From Brooklawnia sp937867175 (GTDB lineage: Bacteria > Actinomycetota > Actinomycetes > Propionibacteriales > Propionibacteriaceae), in contig DAISIR010000004.1 in the NCBI GenBank assembly GCA_036821905.1, positions 122,608 through 186,607 of the forward strand: a stretch of DNA of 64,000 nt, written 5' to 3'. A model generated the notes under the pieces. It ran no database searches. It had not been told where the DNA came from and was given only the letters and a program-made list of their open reading frames with translations. Below, piece by piece: positions 55,508-64,000 of this stretch (position 1 is its first letter; the number at the start of each line of letters is the position of its first letter). Made by a program: the position numbers and the translations under genes.

Positions 55508-56821
55508 ATGACCGACCACCTGACGAAGATCCTGCTGTCCGAGGACCAGATCCCGACGCACTGGTACAACATCGCGGCCGATCTGCCCACTCCTGCTCCC
55601 CCGCACTTGCACCCGGGCACGCAGCAGCCGGTCAAGGCAGACGACCTCGCCGCCATCTTCCCGCCAGGGCTCATCGAGCAGGAACTGAGCACCGAACGCT
55701 GGATTGAGATCCCCGAGGAAGTCCGCGAGATCTACCGGCTGTGGCGTCCCGCACCGATGTATCGGGCCTACCGACTCGAAGCTGCGCTCGGCACCAAGGC
55801 CCGCGTCTACTACAAGTACGAGGGCGCTTCCCCCATCGGCAGCCACAAGGCGAACTCGTCGGTGCCGCAGGCGTACTACAACAAGCTGGCCGGCATCACC
55901 AGACTGACCACCGAGACCGGCGCCGGGCAATGGGGCGCTGCGTTGGCGTTCGCGTGCAGTGTCTTCGGCCTGACCTGTGACGTCTGGCAGGTGCGCAACA
56001 GCTATGAGACCAAGCCGTACCGACGCATGCAGATGGAGACCTACGGCGCCACCGTTACCCCGTCCCCGTCGACCCGCACCGAGACCGGGCGGGCCATGCG
56101 GGAGCGCTTCCCCGATACCCCCGGTTCGCTGGGCATGGCCATCAGTGAAGCGGTCGAGGCGGCCGCCAAGGACCCGCACGCCAATTACTCGCTGGGCAGC
56201 GTGCTGAACCACGTCGCGCTCCACCAGACGGTGATCGGCCAGGAAGCGCTGCTGCAGTTGGAGTCGGTGGGTGAGCGGCTGCCCGACCACATCTTCGCCT
56301 GCACTGGTGGCGGCTCGAACGCAGCCGGGATCAGCTTCCCGTTCCTGCATCGCAACCTCACCGCCGGTGCCAACGTGCGCGTGGTGGGCTGCGAGCCGGC
56401 TGCCTGCCCCTCACTGACCAAGGGTGAGTACCGCTACGACTTCGGTGACACCGCGAGCCAGACTCCGCTGCTCAAGATGTACACCCTGGGTGCCGACTTC
56501 GTGCCCGACCCTGTGCACGCCGGGGGGTTGCGCTATCACGGCATGGCACCGCTGGTCAGCGCCGCCTACGACCAGAAGCTGATGGACGCGGTCGCCATCA
56601 AGCAGCGCGACGCGTTCGCCGCGGGGGTCTTGTTCGCCCGGGCCGAGGGCATCCTCCCGGCCTCGGAGTCGAACCACGCGATCGCGGGCGCGATCGCACA
56701 CCTGCGGGCGGCCGAGGACGACGGCGAAGGCCAAGTGGTGTTGATCGGGGTGTCTGGCAGCGGTCAGCTCGACCTGCCGGCCTACGCCGACTACCTCTCG
56801 GGCGAGATGCTGGACGCCTGA
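55508..56821 (+). CDS. TrpB2-type tryptophan synthase beta-like enzyme
   Basis: A 437-residue PLP enzyme of the TrpB2 class, longer than classical TrpB and usually not encoded with trpA. It can join indole and serine to tryptophan. The PLP lysine is Lys114 in GSHKANSSVPQAYY. ETGAGQWGAALAFAC and CTGGGSNAAG (phosphate loop) are conserved. The N-terminal extension DQIPTHWYNIAADLPTP is the TrpB2 hallmark. It is probably leaderless and monocistronic. A free-indole salvage role is the usual proposal for such genes. Confidence 0.9.
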   Translation: MTDHLTKILLSEDQIPTHWYNIAADLPTPAPPHLHPGTQQPVKADDLAAIFPPGLIEQELSTERWIEIPEEVREIYRLWRPAPMYRAYRLEAALGTKARVYYKYEGASPIGSHKANSSVPQAYYNKLAGITRLTTETGAGQWGAALAFACSVFGLTCDVWQVRNSYETKPYRRMQMETYGATVTPSPSTRTETGRAMRERFPDTPGSLGMAISEAVEAAAKDPHANYSLGSVLNHVALHQTVIGQEALLQLESVGERLPDHIFACTGGGSNAAGISFPFLHRNLTAGANVRVVGCEPAACPSLTKGEYRYDFGDTASQTPLLKMYTLGADFVPDPVHAGGLRYHGMAPLVSAAYDQKLMDAVAIKQRDAFAAGVLFARAEGILPASESNHAIAGAIAHLRAAEDDGEGQVVLIGVSGSGQLDLPAYADYLSGEMLDA

Positions 56822-56838
56822 TCCTCGCGCGCGGATGG

Positions 56839-56880
56839 AGCCCGGCGGTCTGCCCCGTGCTTGGGGCTAGATGCCGGGCT
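56839..56880. terminator. Nested hairpin between convergent genes
   Basis: AGCCCGGC (56839-56846) pairs with GCCGGGCT (56873-56880), and inside it GCCCC (56852-56856) pairs with GGGGC (56863-56867). It lies between trpB2 and the CNNM gene and reaches into the last codons of the latter. It probably terminates both. Confidence 0.6.
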
Positions 56881-58324
56881 CTGCTTCGTCCGCAGCTTGG
56901 GACGCCTCGGCCACCCGGCGCCGTGCCATCTCGTCCTCGCGGCGGGCGCGCTCGTTGTCGTCCAAGGGCCCGGACCGCATTGCCGGCGCATCGGCCAGGC
57001 CCAGTCGGGTGATGTCGATCCAGGCGATACGTCGCCCGTCCATCTCGGAAACCCGCATCGACACCCGAATCGAGTTGTCCGATCCGTCCTCGCTGGGTTC
57101 GGCTGCTTCGAGTTCGACCTCGATCACATCGTCCAGGGCCGGGACGCGCCCTAAGCGCGACATGAAGAATCCGGCCACCGTGTCGTACGGGCCCTCCGGC
57201 ACGATGTAGCCGGTGTGGTCTGCGAAGTCCTCCAGCGAGGTGAGGCCCTCGACGTCGGCTACTTCCTCGTGCTTGCGCTGTGTGGGATCCACCACGTCGA
57301 ACTCGTCGGTGATGTCTCCGATCAGTTCCTCGATGAGGTCTTCGAGGGTGACGATGCCGGCAGTGCCACCGTATTCATCGCGGACGATGGCAAGATGCGA
57401 CGATGCGCGACGCATCTCGGTGAGCGCTTTGAGCACCTTGACGGTCTCGGGCAGGCTCAGCACCGGACGCGCCAACTGTTTGACCGGTGTCTGGCGGGTG
57501 GCGGTGTCCATGCCCATCAGGTCACGCACGTGCAGGAAGCCGACGACTTGGTCCGGCGTGTCCTCAATGACCGGATAGCGCGAACGCTGAGCGTCCTGGA
57601 CGATCTGAATGGCCTTGTAAGCGGGGATGTTGCCGGCCAGGAAGTCGACCTCGGTGCGGGGCACCATGACCTCACGGAGGCTGCGGTCACCGGCGTCGAA
57701 GACATCGTCCACAATGCGGCGTTCCTCGTCCCCCAGCATGTCGGCGTTGGCGACCATGGAACGCAGCTCGTCCTCCGTGACGGCCTCCCTACCAGCCTCC
57801 GGGTCACCGCCGAGGACGCGGACCATGACGTTGGTGCTCTTGTCGAGCAGCCAGATGAGTGGGGTGGCGACCTTGGCGATCGCGTTGACCATCGGCGCCA
57901 GGGCGAGCGCGAACTGTTCGGGACGCTGCATCGCCAAGCGCTTGGCGGTCAGCTCACTCAACACGATCGACAGGAACGAGATGATCGAGGTGACGATGAT
58001 CACGGCCAGGACGCTGGCCACCGCTGGCGCCAGGCCAAGCTCCGCCAGCCAGGGCGCCAGGTAGTTGCCGGCCAGCGAGTCACTGCCGAACGCCGAGGAC
58101 AGGAAGCCTGCCAGCGTGACGCCGATCTGCACTGACGACAAGAACTTGTTCGGGTTCTCCAGCAGCTGGACGAGGGCCCGCCCACGCTTGCCCTTGGTGC
58201 GCAGCTGCTGAACTTGGCTCTCGCGCAGCGTCACCAGCGCCATCTCGGCAGCTGCGAACAGGCCGCCGATGAAGAACAGTACGAAGATGAGCAGGATGGA
58301 AAGCGTCAGGTCAGACATGATCAC
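56867..58324 (-). CDS. CNNM/CorC-family membrane protein with CBS pair
   Basis: A 485-residue protein of the HlyC/CorC (CNNM) family, linked to magnesium or cobalt efflux. The N-terminal DUF21 domain has about four helices with FFIGGLFAAAEMALVTL and SELTAKRLAMQRPEQ. Two CBS domains follow (about residues 200-320, with VMVPRTEVDFL and AIVRDEYGGTAGIVTLEDL), then the CorC/HlyC C-terminal domain. A GTG at 58324 and an ATG two codons later are both possible starts; TAGGAT ends ten bases before the GTG, so any leader is very short. Confidence 0.9.
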   Translation of the reverse strand: MIMSDLTLSILLIFVLFFIGGLFAAAEMALVTLRESQVQQLRTKGKRGRALVQLLENPNKFLSSVQIGVTLAGFLSSAFGSDSLAGNYLAPWLAELGLAPAVASVLAVIIVTSIISFLSIVLSELTAKRLAMQRPEQFALALAPMVNAIAKVATPLIWLLDKSTNVMVRVLGGDPEAGREAVTEDELRSMVANADMLGDEERRIVDDVFDAGDRSLREVMVPRTEVDFLAGNIPAYKAIQIVQDAQRSRYPVIEDTPDQVVGFLHVRDLMGMDTATRQTPVKQLARPVLSLPETVKVLKALTEMRRASSHLAIVRDEYGGTAGIVTLEDLIEELIGDITDEFDVVDPTQRKHEEVADVEGLTSLEDFADHTGYIVPEGPYDTVAGFFMSRLGRVPALDDVIEVELEAAEPSEDGSDNSIRVSMRVSEMDGRRIAWIDITRLGLADAPAMRSGPLDDNERARREDEMARRRVAEASQAADEAEPGI

Positions 58325-58365
58325 TCACCCGGCAATCCTAACCAACCGCCCGGCTGACCCCCATG

Positions 58366-59583
58366 TCAACCGAGGCGGCGGGCCAACTCCTCGTCCAGCG
58401 CAGCGAGGAACTCCTCAGTGTTGAGCCACGGCTGATCGGGTCCCACCAGCGCCGCGAGGTCCTTGGTCATCTTGCCGGACTCGACGGTGGAGATGCAGAC
58501 GTTCTCCAGTGTTCGCGCGAAGACCGTGACGTCCCGGGTGCCGTCGATCTTGCCCCGATGCTTCAGGCCACCGGTCCAGGCGAAGATGGACGCGATCGGG
58601 TTGGTCGAGGTGGCTTTGCCCTGCTGGTGCAGGCGGTAATGTCGAGTGACCGTACCGTGCGCAGCCTCCGCCTCCACGGTCTGGCCGTCAGGGGTCATCA
58701 GTATCGAGGTCATCAAGCCCAGCGAGCCGAAGCCCTGCGCCACGGTGTCGGACTGCACGTCGCCGTCGTAGTTCTTGCACGCCCACACGTAGCCGCCCTC
58801 CCACTTCAGGGCAGCGGCGACCATGTCGTCGATCAGCCGGTGCTCGTAGGTCAGTCCGGCCTCGTCGAAGCGTGCCCGGAACTCGTTCTGATACACCTCG
58901 GCGAAGATGTCCTTGAATGCCCCGTCGTAGGCCTTGAGGATAGTGTTCTTGGTCGACAGATAGACCGGGTAGCCGCGCTGCAGACCGTAGCTCATGGACG
59001 CCCGCGCGAAGTCTCGGATCGAATCATTGAAGTTGTACATGCCCATGGCGACCCCGCCACCCTCGGGCATCTTCACGACCTCGAACTCCATGGGCGCCGA
59101 GCCGTCCTCGGGGGTGAAGGTCAGGGTCACGGTGCCGGGGCCGGGCACCTTGAAGTCGGTGGCGCGGTACTGGTCCCCGAAAGCATGACGGCCTACCACG
59201 ATCGGCTTGGTCCACCCCGGTACCAACCGCGGGATGTTGCTGATCACGATCGGCTCACGGAAAATGACCCCGCCGAGGATGTTGCGGATCGTCCCATTGG
59301 GCGAACGCCACATCTGCTTCAGCCCGAACTCCTCCACCCGGGCCTCATCCGGGGTGATGGTCGCGCATTTGACCCCCACCCCGTGCTTCTTGATGGCATG
59401 GGCGGCGTCCACCGTCACCTGGTCGTCGGTGGCGTCGCGGTTGGCGATGCCCAGGTCGTAGTACTCAAGGTTCACGTCGAGATACGGCAGGATCAGCCGG
59501 TCTTTGATGAACGCCCAGATCACCCGGGTCATCTCGTCGCCATCGAGTTCCACGACAGTGCCGGCTACCTTGATCTTGCCCAT
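58366..59583 (-). CDS. icd: NADP-dependent isocitrate dehydrogenase (eukaryotic-type homodimer)
   Basis: A 405-residue enzyme that oxidises isocitrate to 2-oxoglutarate in the TCA cycle. VELDGDEMTRVIW at the N terminus and KYLSTKNT-like ILKAYDGAFKDIF, KNYDGDVQSD and EAAHGTVTRHY segments mark the homodimeric type shared with mitochondria, unlike the E. coli type or the long monomeric type of some actinobacteria. The ATG at 59583 has GAAGGGG upstream; the longer frame is unsupported. A -10 TAGATT lies at 59616-59621, giving a leader of about 26 bases. Confidence 0.94.
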   Translation of the reverse strand: MGKIKVAGTVVELDGDEMTRVIWAFIKDRLILPYLDVNLEYYDLGIANRDATDDQVTVDAAHAIKKHGVGVKCATITPDEARVEEFGLKQMWRSPNGTIRNILGGVIFREPIVISNIPRLVPGWTKPIVVGRHAFGDQYRATDFKVPGPGTVTLTFTPEDGSAPMEFEVVKMPEGGGVAMGMYNFNDSIRDFARASMSYGLQRGYPVYLSTKNTILKAYDGAFKDIFAEVYQNEFRARFDEAGLTYEHRLIDDMVAAALKWEGGYVWACKNYDGDVQSDTVAQGFGSLGLMTSILMTPDGQTVEAEAAHGTVTRHYRLHQQGKATSTNPIASIFAWTGGLKHRGKIDGTRDVTVFARTLENVCISTVESGKMTKDLAALVGPDQPWLNTEEFLAALDEELARRLG

Positions 59584-59615
59584 GGACGCGCCCCTTCGTT
59601 GGTGGTGTTGGCACC

Positions 59616-59621
59616 AATCTA
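59616..59621 (-). promoter_or_regulatory. Candidate -10 of icd (TAGATT)
   Basis: TAGATT lies 33 bases before the ATG, leaving a leader with a GAAGGGG ribosome site. Confidence 0.4.
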
Positions 59622-59680
59622 GCGGGGACGCCGCGGCCTTGGCCCGATCCTGCAGCGGTCCGAGGGCCGGCCCCGCGGGC

Positions 59681-62600
59681 TCACCGATCCGGCGGCAGGT
59701 GACCGAAGCGGTGCAGCGTCCGGCTGACCGCCTGCTCGCGCAGGAAGGGCAGCAGCTCGCGGCGTCCGCTCGCCAAGACCTCGCCGGTGAGCAGGGTCGC
59801 CTTGGTGGCACCGAAGACGCCGATCACCTCAGCCGGGTCACCCACCACCCGGATCCGCCCGGCAGCGGCCCGGCTGGCCAGCTCGCCGGCCGACTCCACC
59901 CGCCAGATCGGCTCCAGCTGACGGAGGGCCTGGTCGAGTGCGCCGGTCGTGGCGACCGGCAGTGCGGCCACGAACTCAGGCGCCAGGCTGAGTGCCACCT
60001 CGGTGCCCGCGAGTTCGGCGGCCAGCAGCAGCCGGACGACGTGCGCCGGCCGAGCGTCCGGTTCGGCTCGAACGATGACCTGCGGCGCACTTCGGTAGCG
60101 GAAGACGTTCAACTCCACGCGCAACGCGCTCTCGTCATGGGCCACCCCGAACTCGGTGCGCCAGGCGTGGGCGTCCGAACGGGCAGCCGCCAGCAGCCAA
60201 GCGCGCTCGGTCTCGTCGCCGACCAGCGGTGACAAGGTGTTCAGCAGCGCCGAGACACGCGGGGACGGTGTGCTTCCCCGCTCCACTGGCCCGTCGGCAG
60301 ACCATTGGCCGAACTGCGCGACATAGTTCGGGCCGCCGGCCTTCGCGCCGGGGCCGAGCACCGAGTCCTTCCAGCCGCCGAAGCTCTGCCGCTGCACAAT
60401 CGCCCCGGTGATGTGGCGATTGATGTAGGCATTGCCGACCGCCACCTGCTCGGCCCACTGTGCGATCTCATCGGCGTCCAGGCTGTGCAGACCACCGGTC
60501 AGGCCGAAGGAGGTCGCGTTCTGCCACTCGATCGCCTCGGCCAGGTTCTTGGCTTGCATCAATCCCAGCACCGGCCCGAAAACCTCGGTCAGATGGAAGA
60601 ACGAACCCGGCCGCACGCCGGTTTTCAACCCGGGCGACCACAAGCGACCCGACTCGTCCAGCTGCTTCGGGGTGACCAGCCAGGATTCGCCCGGGTCAAG
60701 CTTGGTCAGGGCACGCAACAGCTTGCCCTGCGGCGGTTCGATGATCGGGCCCATCGCCACCTGCAGGTCGGCGGGGTAACCCACCTTGAGCGAGCGCACC
60801 GCGTCGACGAGTTGGCGCCGGAAACGTTTCGATGTCGCGACCGAGCCCACCAGGATGCCCAGGGACGCCGCAGAGCACTTCTGGCCGGCATGCCCGAACG
60901 CGCTCTTCACCAAGTCGGCGACAGCCAGATCGAGGTCGGCCGCCGGCGTCACGACCAGCGCATTCTTGCCCGAGGTTTCACCGAAGACTCGGGGACCACG
61001 TGGGTGAGCGGTGCGCCAACCGGCGAACATGGCGCCGGTCTCGCTCGACCCGGTCAAGATCACCGTCTCGACGTCACGATGAGAGACCAGCGCCCGCCCA
61101 GTCTCGCGGTCGGCCGCGCGCACCACCTGCAGCACGTCACCCGGGATGCCGGCTGCCCATAGCGCCTCGCAGGCAACCTCGACGCAGCCGGGCGTGGGAT
61201 GAGCTGGCTTGATGACGACTGCGGCACCCGCCGCCAGCGCGGCCAGCACCGATCCCATCGGGATGGCCACCGGGAAGTTCCATGGCGGGGTCACCAGTAC
61301 CACCTGGTCGCAGGTGAACCGCGCACCGGGGACGCGTCCCAGATCTTCGGCCCGGTCGGCGTAGTAACGGGCGAAGTCGATCGCCTCGCTGACCTCCGGG
61401 TCGGCCTCGGCCACGGTCTTGCCACCCTCGGCGGCCATCACGGTGACGAGTACACCCCGGCGAGCCTCCAGCTGGCGTGCCGCCTCACGCAGCAGGTCGG
61501 CGCGTTCGGCCAGCGGACGCCCCGCCCAGCCGCCCGACGCCGCTACCGCGGTCGCTACGACCTGGTCCACGTCGGCGGCGGAGCGTAGCACCGGTGAGGT
61601 CAGCGGCGCCGGGGAGGCCGAGACCGCAGCTCGCGCCCAGTCGCGGGTGGCGGGCAACGCCGGATCCGAATCGGCGGTGTTGGCGAAGTGCTCGGTGACC
61701 GGGGCCCGTTCGGTCGTGCGCCGCGGCCCGGTCGCCACCTGCGGGGCGACCGCTGCGGCATGCCGGAAGCGACGCTCCTGGTCGGCCAGCGCGTCCGAGC
61801 CCTTGCGGGTGGCCGCGAACATGGCGTGCAGGAAGTTCTGTTCGGCGGCATTCTCCTCCAGCCGCCGGATCAGGTAAGACACCGCCACGTCGAAATCCTT
61901 CGCCGCCACCACCGGGGTGTACAACACCACCGTGCCGACGTCTGCCTTGATGGCGCGCGCCTGTGCGGGAGCCATGCCCTGCAGCATTTCGATGTCGAGG
62001 GCATCGGCGCAGCCGCGCTGTTCGGCCAGCAGGTGAGCCAGCGCCACGTCGAACAGGTTGTGGCTGGCCACCCCCAGCCGGATCACCGAAGTCGCGTCCG
62101 GACGCAGCGCCCGCTCAACGAAGCGAATGTAGTTCGCGTCCACGTCCTGTTTGGTGGTGTAGGGCGCCTGCTGCCAGCCATGCAACTCCGCGTCCACCTG
62201 CTCCACTGCGAGGTTGGCGCCCTTGACGACCCGGATCTTGAACGGCGCCCGGCCCAGTCTGGCCCGCTCATGGGCGAACCTGAACATGCGCTCCAGCGCG
62301 GGCAGCGCGTCGGGCAGGTGGGCTGCAGCACTATCCCAGCCTGTAGTTGGTGGAACTCAGGTTCTGACAGCAGCGCCTGGAAGACGTCGATGGTCAGGTC
62401 AAGGTCGCGGAACTCCTCCATGTCTAGGTTCACGAACTTCGTCGGCGAGGCCGCCGCGGCCGTGCGATACAGCGGCCGCAGCCGTTCGATGACTCGCTCG
62501 ACCGTGCCCGGGGTGTCCCAGGTGGAGATCTGTGAGACCAGGGACGAGACCTTGATCGACACGTAGTCGACGTCAGGGCGTTCCAGCAGCTTGCGGGTCC

Positions 62601-63096
62601 GTTCTGTCCGGGACGCCGCCTCGGCCTCACCGAGCACCGCTTCACCAAGCAGGTTCACATTGAGCGCAAAGCCCTGCGCCCGCTGCGCGGCCAGGTGCTT
62701 GCCGAGCGCCGGGTCCTTGGCGTCCACCACCAGGGGCCCGACAATCTGCCGCAGCCGTTTGCGGGCGATCGGCACCACGACCGGCGGCGCGAGCGGCGCG
62801 ACGTGGGAGCCAACACCCAGCAGTGCGGCGTCGACGGGCCCAAGGAAGGCGGAGGCGTCCGCGGCCGACAAGCGCGAGAGTTCCTTGGCTGCCACCTGTG
62901 GATCCTCGGGACGAGCCACCCGGTCCACGAACCGCACGGCCAGGTCAAGTCCCCGCTCGTCGGCCAGCAGGGCGCCAAGTTGCCGGGAAGTCGCCCGTTC
63001 GGCTGGTGTCTCGCCCTGCGTCGTGGCCCGGTACCAGCCCTTGGCCAGCATCACGGCTTGGTCAATCAACGGGGCGGGAATGGTGGGTTCGCTCAT
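59681..63096 (-). pseudogene. putA: Proline dehydrogenase / P5C dehydrogenase (PutA), frameshifted
   Basis: One protein of about 1138 residues split by a missing base near 62326. The N-terminal part, from the ATG at 63096 (GGAAGG upstream), is a flavin proline dehydrogenase barrel ending ...GIVLQ. In the next frame the barrel resumes with LPDALPALERMFRFAHER and runs through VVKGANLAVEQVDAELHGW into a full P5C dehydrogenase with VTPPWNFPVAIPMG, GETSGKNALVV and the catalytic Cys in GHAGQKCSAAS. It oxidises proline to glutamate in two steps. CAG CCC AC should read CAG GCC CAC; one G is missing. This may be a real mutation, a phase variant or an assembly error. No slippery heptamer is seen. A C-terminal extension of about 140 residues follows the dehydrogenase. 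Confidence 0.88.
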
Positions 63097-63230
63097 GATC
63101 GACCTTCCCATGTCGTGAGCGGCGGCATGCAGCAGCATCCCGGAGCGCTTCCTGTCGAGTCCGGTGTATTGGGCAGCGTACCAAGCGGTTGATTGACTGG
63201 TCGGCGGAGAGGTGACCCGAACCGAATCTG

Positions 63231-64000
63231 CTATCGGTAAAGCCTCGACGACGTGCACTGATTCTCCAGGCGCGTACCGGAGAGCTCCGGGAACTGTGCG
63301 GCGCACCAGGCCAGCACGTCGTCCCGATCGTTGAAATCGCCCAGCCCAATCGTTACGTACAGCGGTTGCCCATCATGGCTGATGTTGTCGCCGAAGGTTC
63401 GACTGTCGAGCAGGACCACGTCCACTCCCGCAACCCGCGCCTTGAGCGTCTCATGTTCGGCGAGGATGTCGGCCGCCCCAAAGGTGTGGCTGCCCTTGGA
63501 GTTGGTTTGCAGTGGGTCTGTGATGCCTACCCACTTTCCGCCGAGCATCGCGGCCCACTGCCCGTCGAGAGGTACCCAGGATGCGCTTTCGGCTATCAGC
63601 CTGTCGAGTTCTGCCTGGGCGGCCACCTCGGGGTCCACGGTTGGCGTAGGGGTCGGGGTCGGCGTAGGCGATTGAGTGGGGGGCACCGTAACCGTGGTCA
63701 CTGCCGTGGGAGCGGTTGTGCTGGACGCCTCGGGCTGGGCACCCAGCCGGCTCGCCATGATCACCGCGATCACTACCGCTATTGCCACCAGGACGACAGC
63801 CAGGACCACGAGCGCCACCAACCAGCCACGCGGCGACTTCCCGGCAGGCGGGGTGTTGGGCGGTACCGGAAAATTCGGCGCTTGGTTCGGCCAGTAAGGC
63901 CCGGTCGGCTGGGGAACTCCGACAACGGGCGGCGGAGTCATCACAGTAGCCGCATACCCCGGCGGCACCGGCAACTGCGGCGGAGTCATCACAGTAGCCG
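63231..64000 (-). CDS. Proline-rich membrane protein, 5' end beyond the window
   Basis: At least 253 residues and probably longer, since the frame stays open to the right edge. The N terminus is rich in Pro and Tyr, with a 16-residue unit (ATVMTPP, then PPGYA) repeated. One transmembrane helix at about residues 57-80 (ALVVLAVVLVAIAVVIAVIM) is followed by a Thr/Pro stalk with PTPTPTPTPT and an extracytoplasmic domain of about 130 residues with two cysteines near its end that may form a disulphide. I recognise no family. Similar Pro-rich cytoplasmic tails are common in actinobacterial cell-surface proteins. The 134-base gap to putA holds no other gene. Confidence 0.7.
   Translation of the reverse strand, partial: ATVMTPPQLPVPPGYAATVMTPPPVVGVPQPTGPYWPNQAPNFPVPPNTPPAGKSPRGWLVALVVLAVVLVAIAVVIAVIMASRLGAQPEASSTTAPTAVTTVTVPPTQSPTPTPTPTPTVDPEVAAQAELDRLIAESASWVPLDGQWAAMLGGKWVGITDPLQTNSKGSHTFGAADILAEHETLKARVAGVDVVLLDSRTFGDNISHDGQPLYVTIGLGDFNDRDDVLAWCAAQFPELSGTRLENQCTSSRLYR
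63931..64000. repeat. In-frame 48-base tandem unit at the window edge
   Basis: The 22 bases at 63931-63952 recur exactly at 63979-64000, a 48-base period that keeps the reading frame and encodes a repeated Pro-rich 16-residue unit in the membrane protein. More copies may lie beyond the edge. Confidence 0.75.

Noticed and set aside
62310..62335. Programmed frameshifting in putA
   Set aside because: The CTG CAG CCC ACC stretch is not a recognised slippery heptamer and no clear stimulatory structure is evident, so a missing base is simpler.

Overview
The window is high-GC DNA from an actinobacterium. A WhiB regulator, a DUF3499 protein, a TIGR03089 protein, a two-gene acyl-CoA carboxylase with an epsilon subunit, and many leaderless TAnnnT promoters all point that way. 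A single-chain pyruvate:ferredoxin oxidoreductase next to biotin-dependent carboxylases suggests a facultative or anaerobic lifestyle. A Propionibacteriales-type organism would fit, but the genus cannot be fixed from the sequence alone. Genes are packed tightly, no gap exceeds about 250 bases, and I found no tRNA, rRNA, CRISPR array, intact insertion sequence or prophage.

Layout. 0-3.8 kb: a plus-strand operon of a NagD/AraL-type phosphatase, an FGGY sugar kinase and an AraM-type (sn-glycerol-1-phosphate dehydrogenase family) protein. 4.0-7.1 kb: a minus-strand molybdate operon (HTH-Mop regulator, modA, modB, modC). 7.2-18.6 kb: a largely minus-strand cell-envelope and mannose block: adenosylhomocysteinase, a SIS protein, a Trm112-like protein, a eukaryotic-type phosphomannomutase, DUF3499, a degenerate zincin on the opposite strand, DUF5719, a large GT2 membrane protein, WhiB, a membrane protein and GDP-mannose pyrophosphorylase. 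18.6-23 kb: TIGR03089, an LCP ligase and an ABC exporter pair. 22.9-34 kb: a CueP-like copper lipoprotein, purE/purK, peptidase E, a P-loop kinase, a PH-domain protein, birA, then accD5-accE-maf, CorA, a Nudix enzyme, the biotinylated alpha subunit and a 2H phosphodiesterase. From memory, 7-34 kb follows the gene order of the mycobacterial sahH-to-accA3 region with several insertions.

34-44 kb: nifJ followed by a dihydroorotate-dehydrogenase-like gene, then a second pentose module: araD and araB divergent from a second araM paralogue, and a second FGGY kinase facing them. 44-59 kb: threonine ammonia-lyase, an aldo/keto reductase, a sirtuin, NhaA, an OYE-type Fe-S flavoenzyme, metG, an RNase HI fused to an NTF2-like domain, cytidine deaminase, an orphan BMP-type lipoprotein, a TrpB2-type synthase, a CNNM/CorC protein and isocitrate dehydrogenase. 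59.7-63.1 kb: a proline-catabolic putA broken by one missing base. The last gene is a proline-rich membrane protein that runs off the right edge.

The main points of interest are two separate araM/FGGY modules that together recall the Bacillus araB-araD-araL-araM set, a putA frameshift, a eukaryotic-type phosphomannomutase where bacterial ManB is expected, a window-wide set of at least 16 leaderless promoters, a paired 39-base intergenic repeat, and several palindromes that look like operators or bidirectional terminators.
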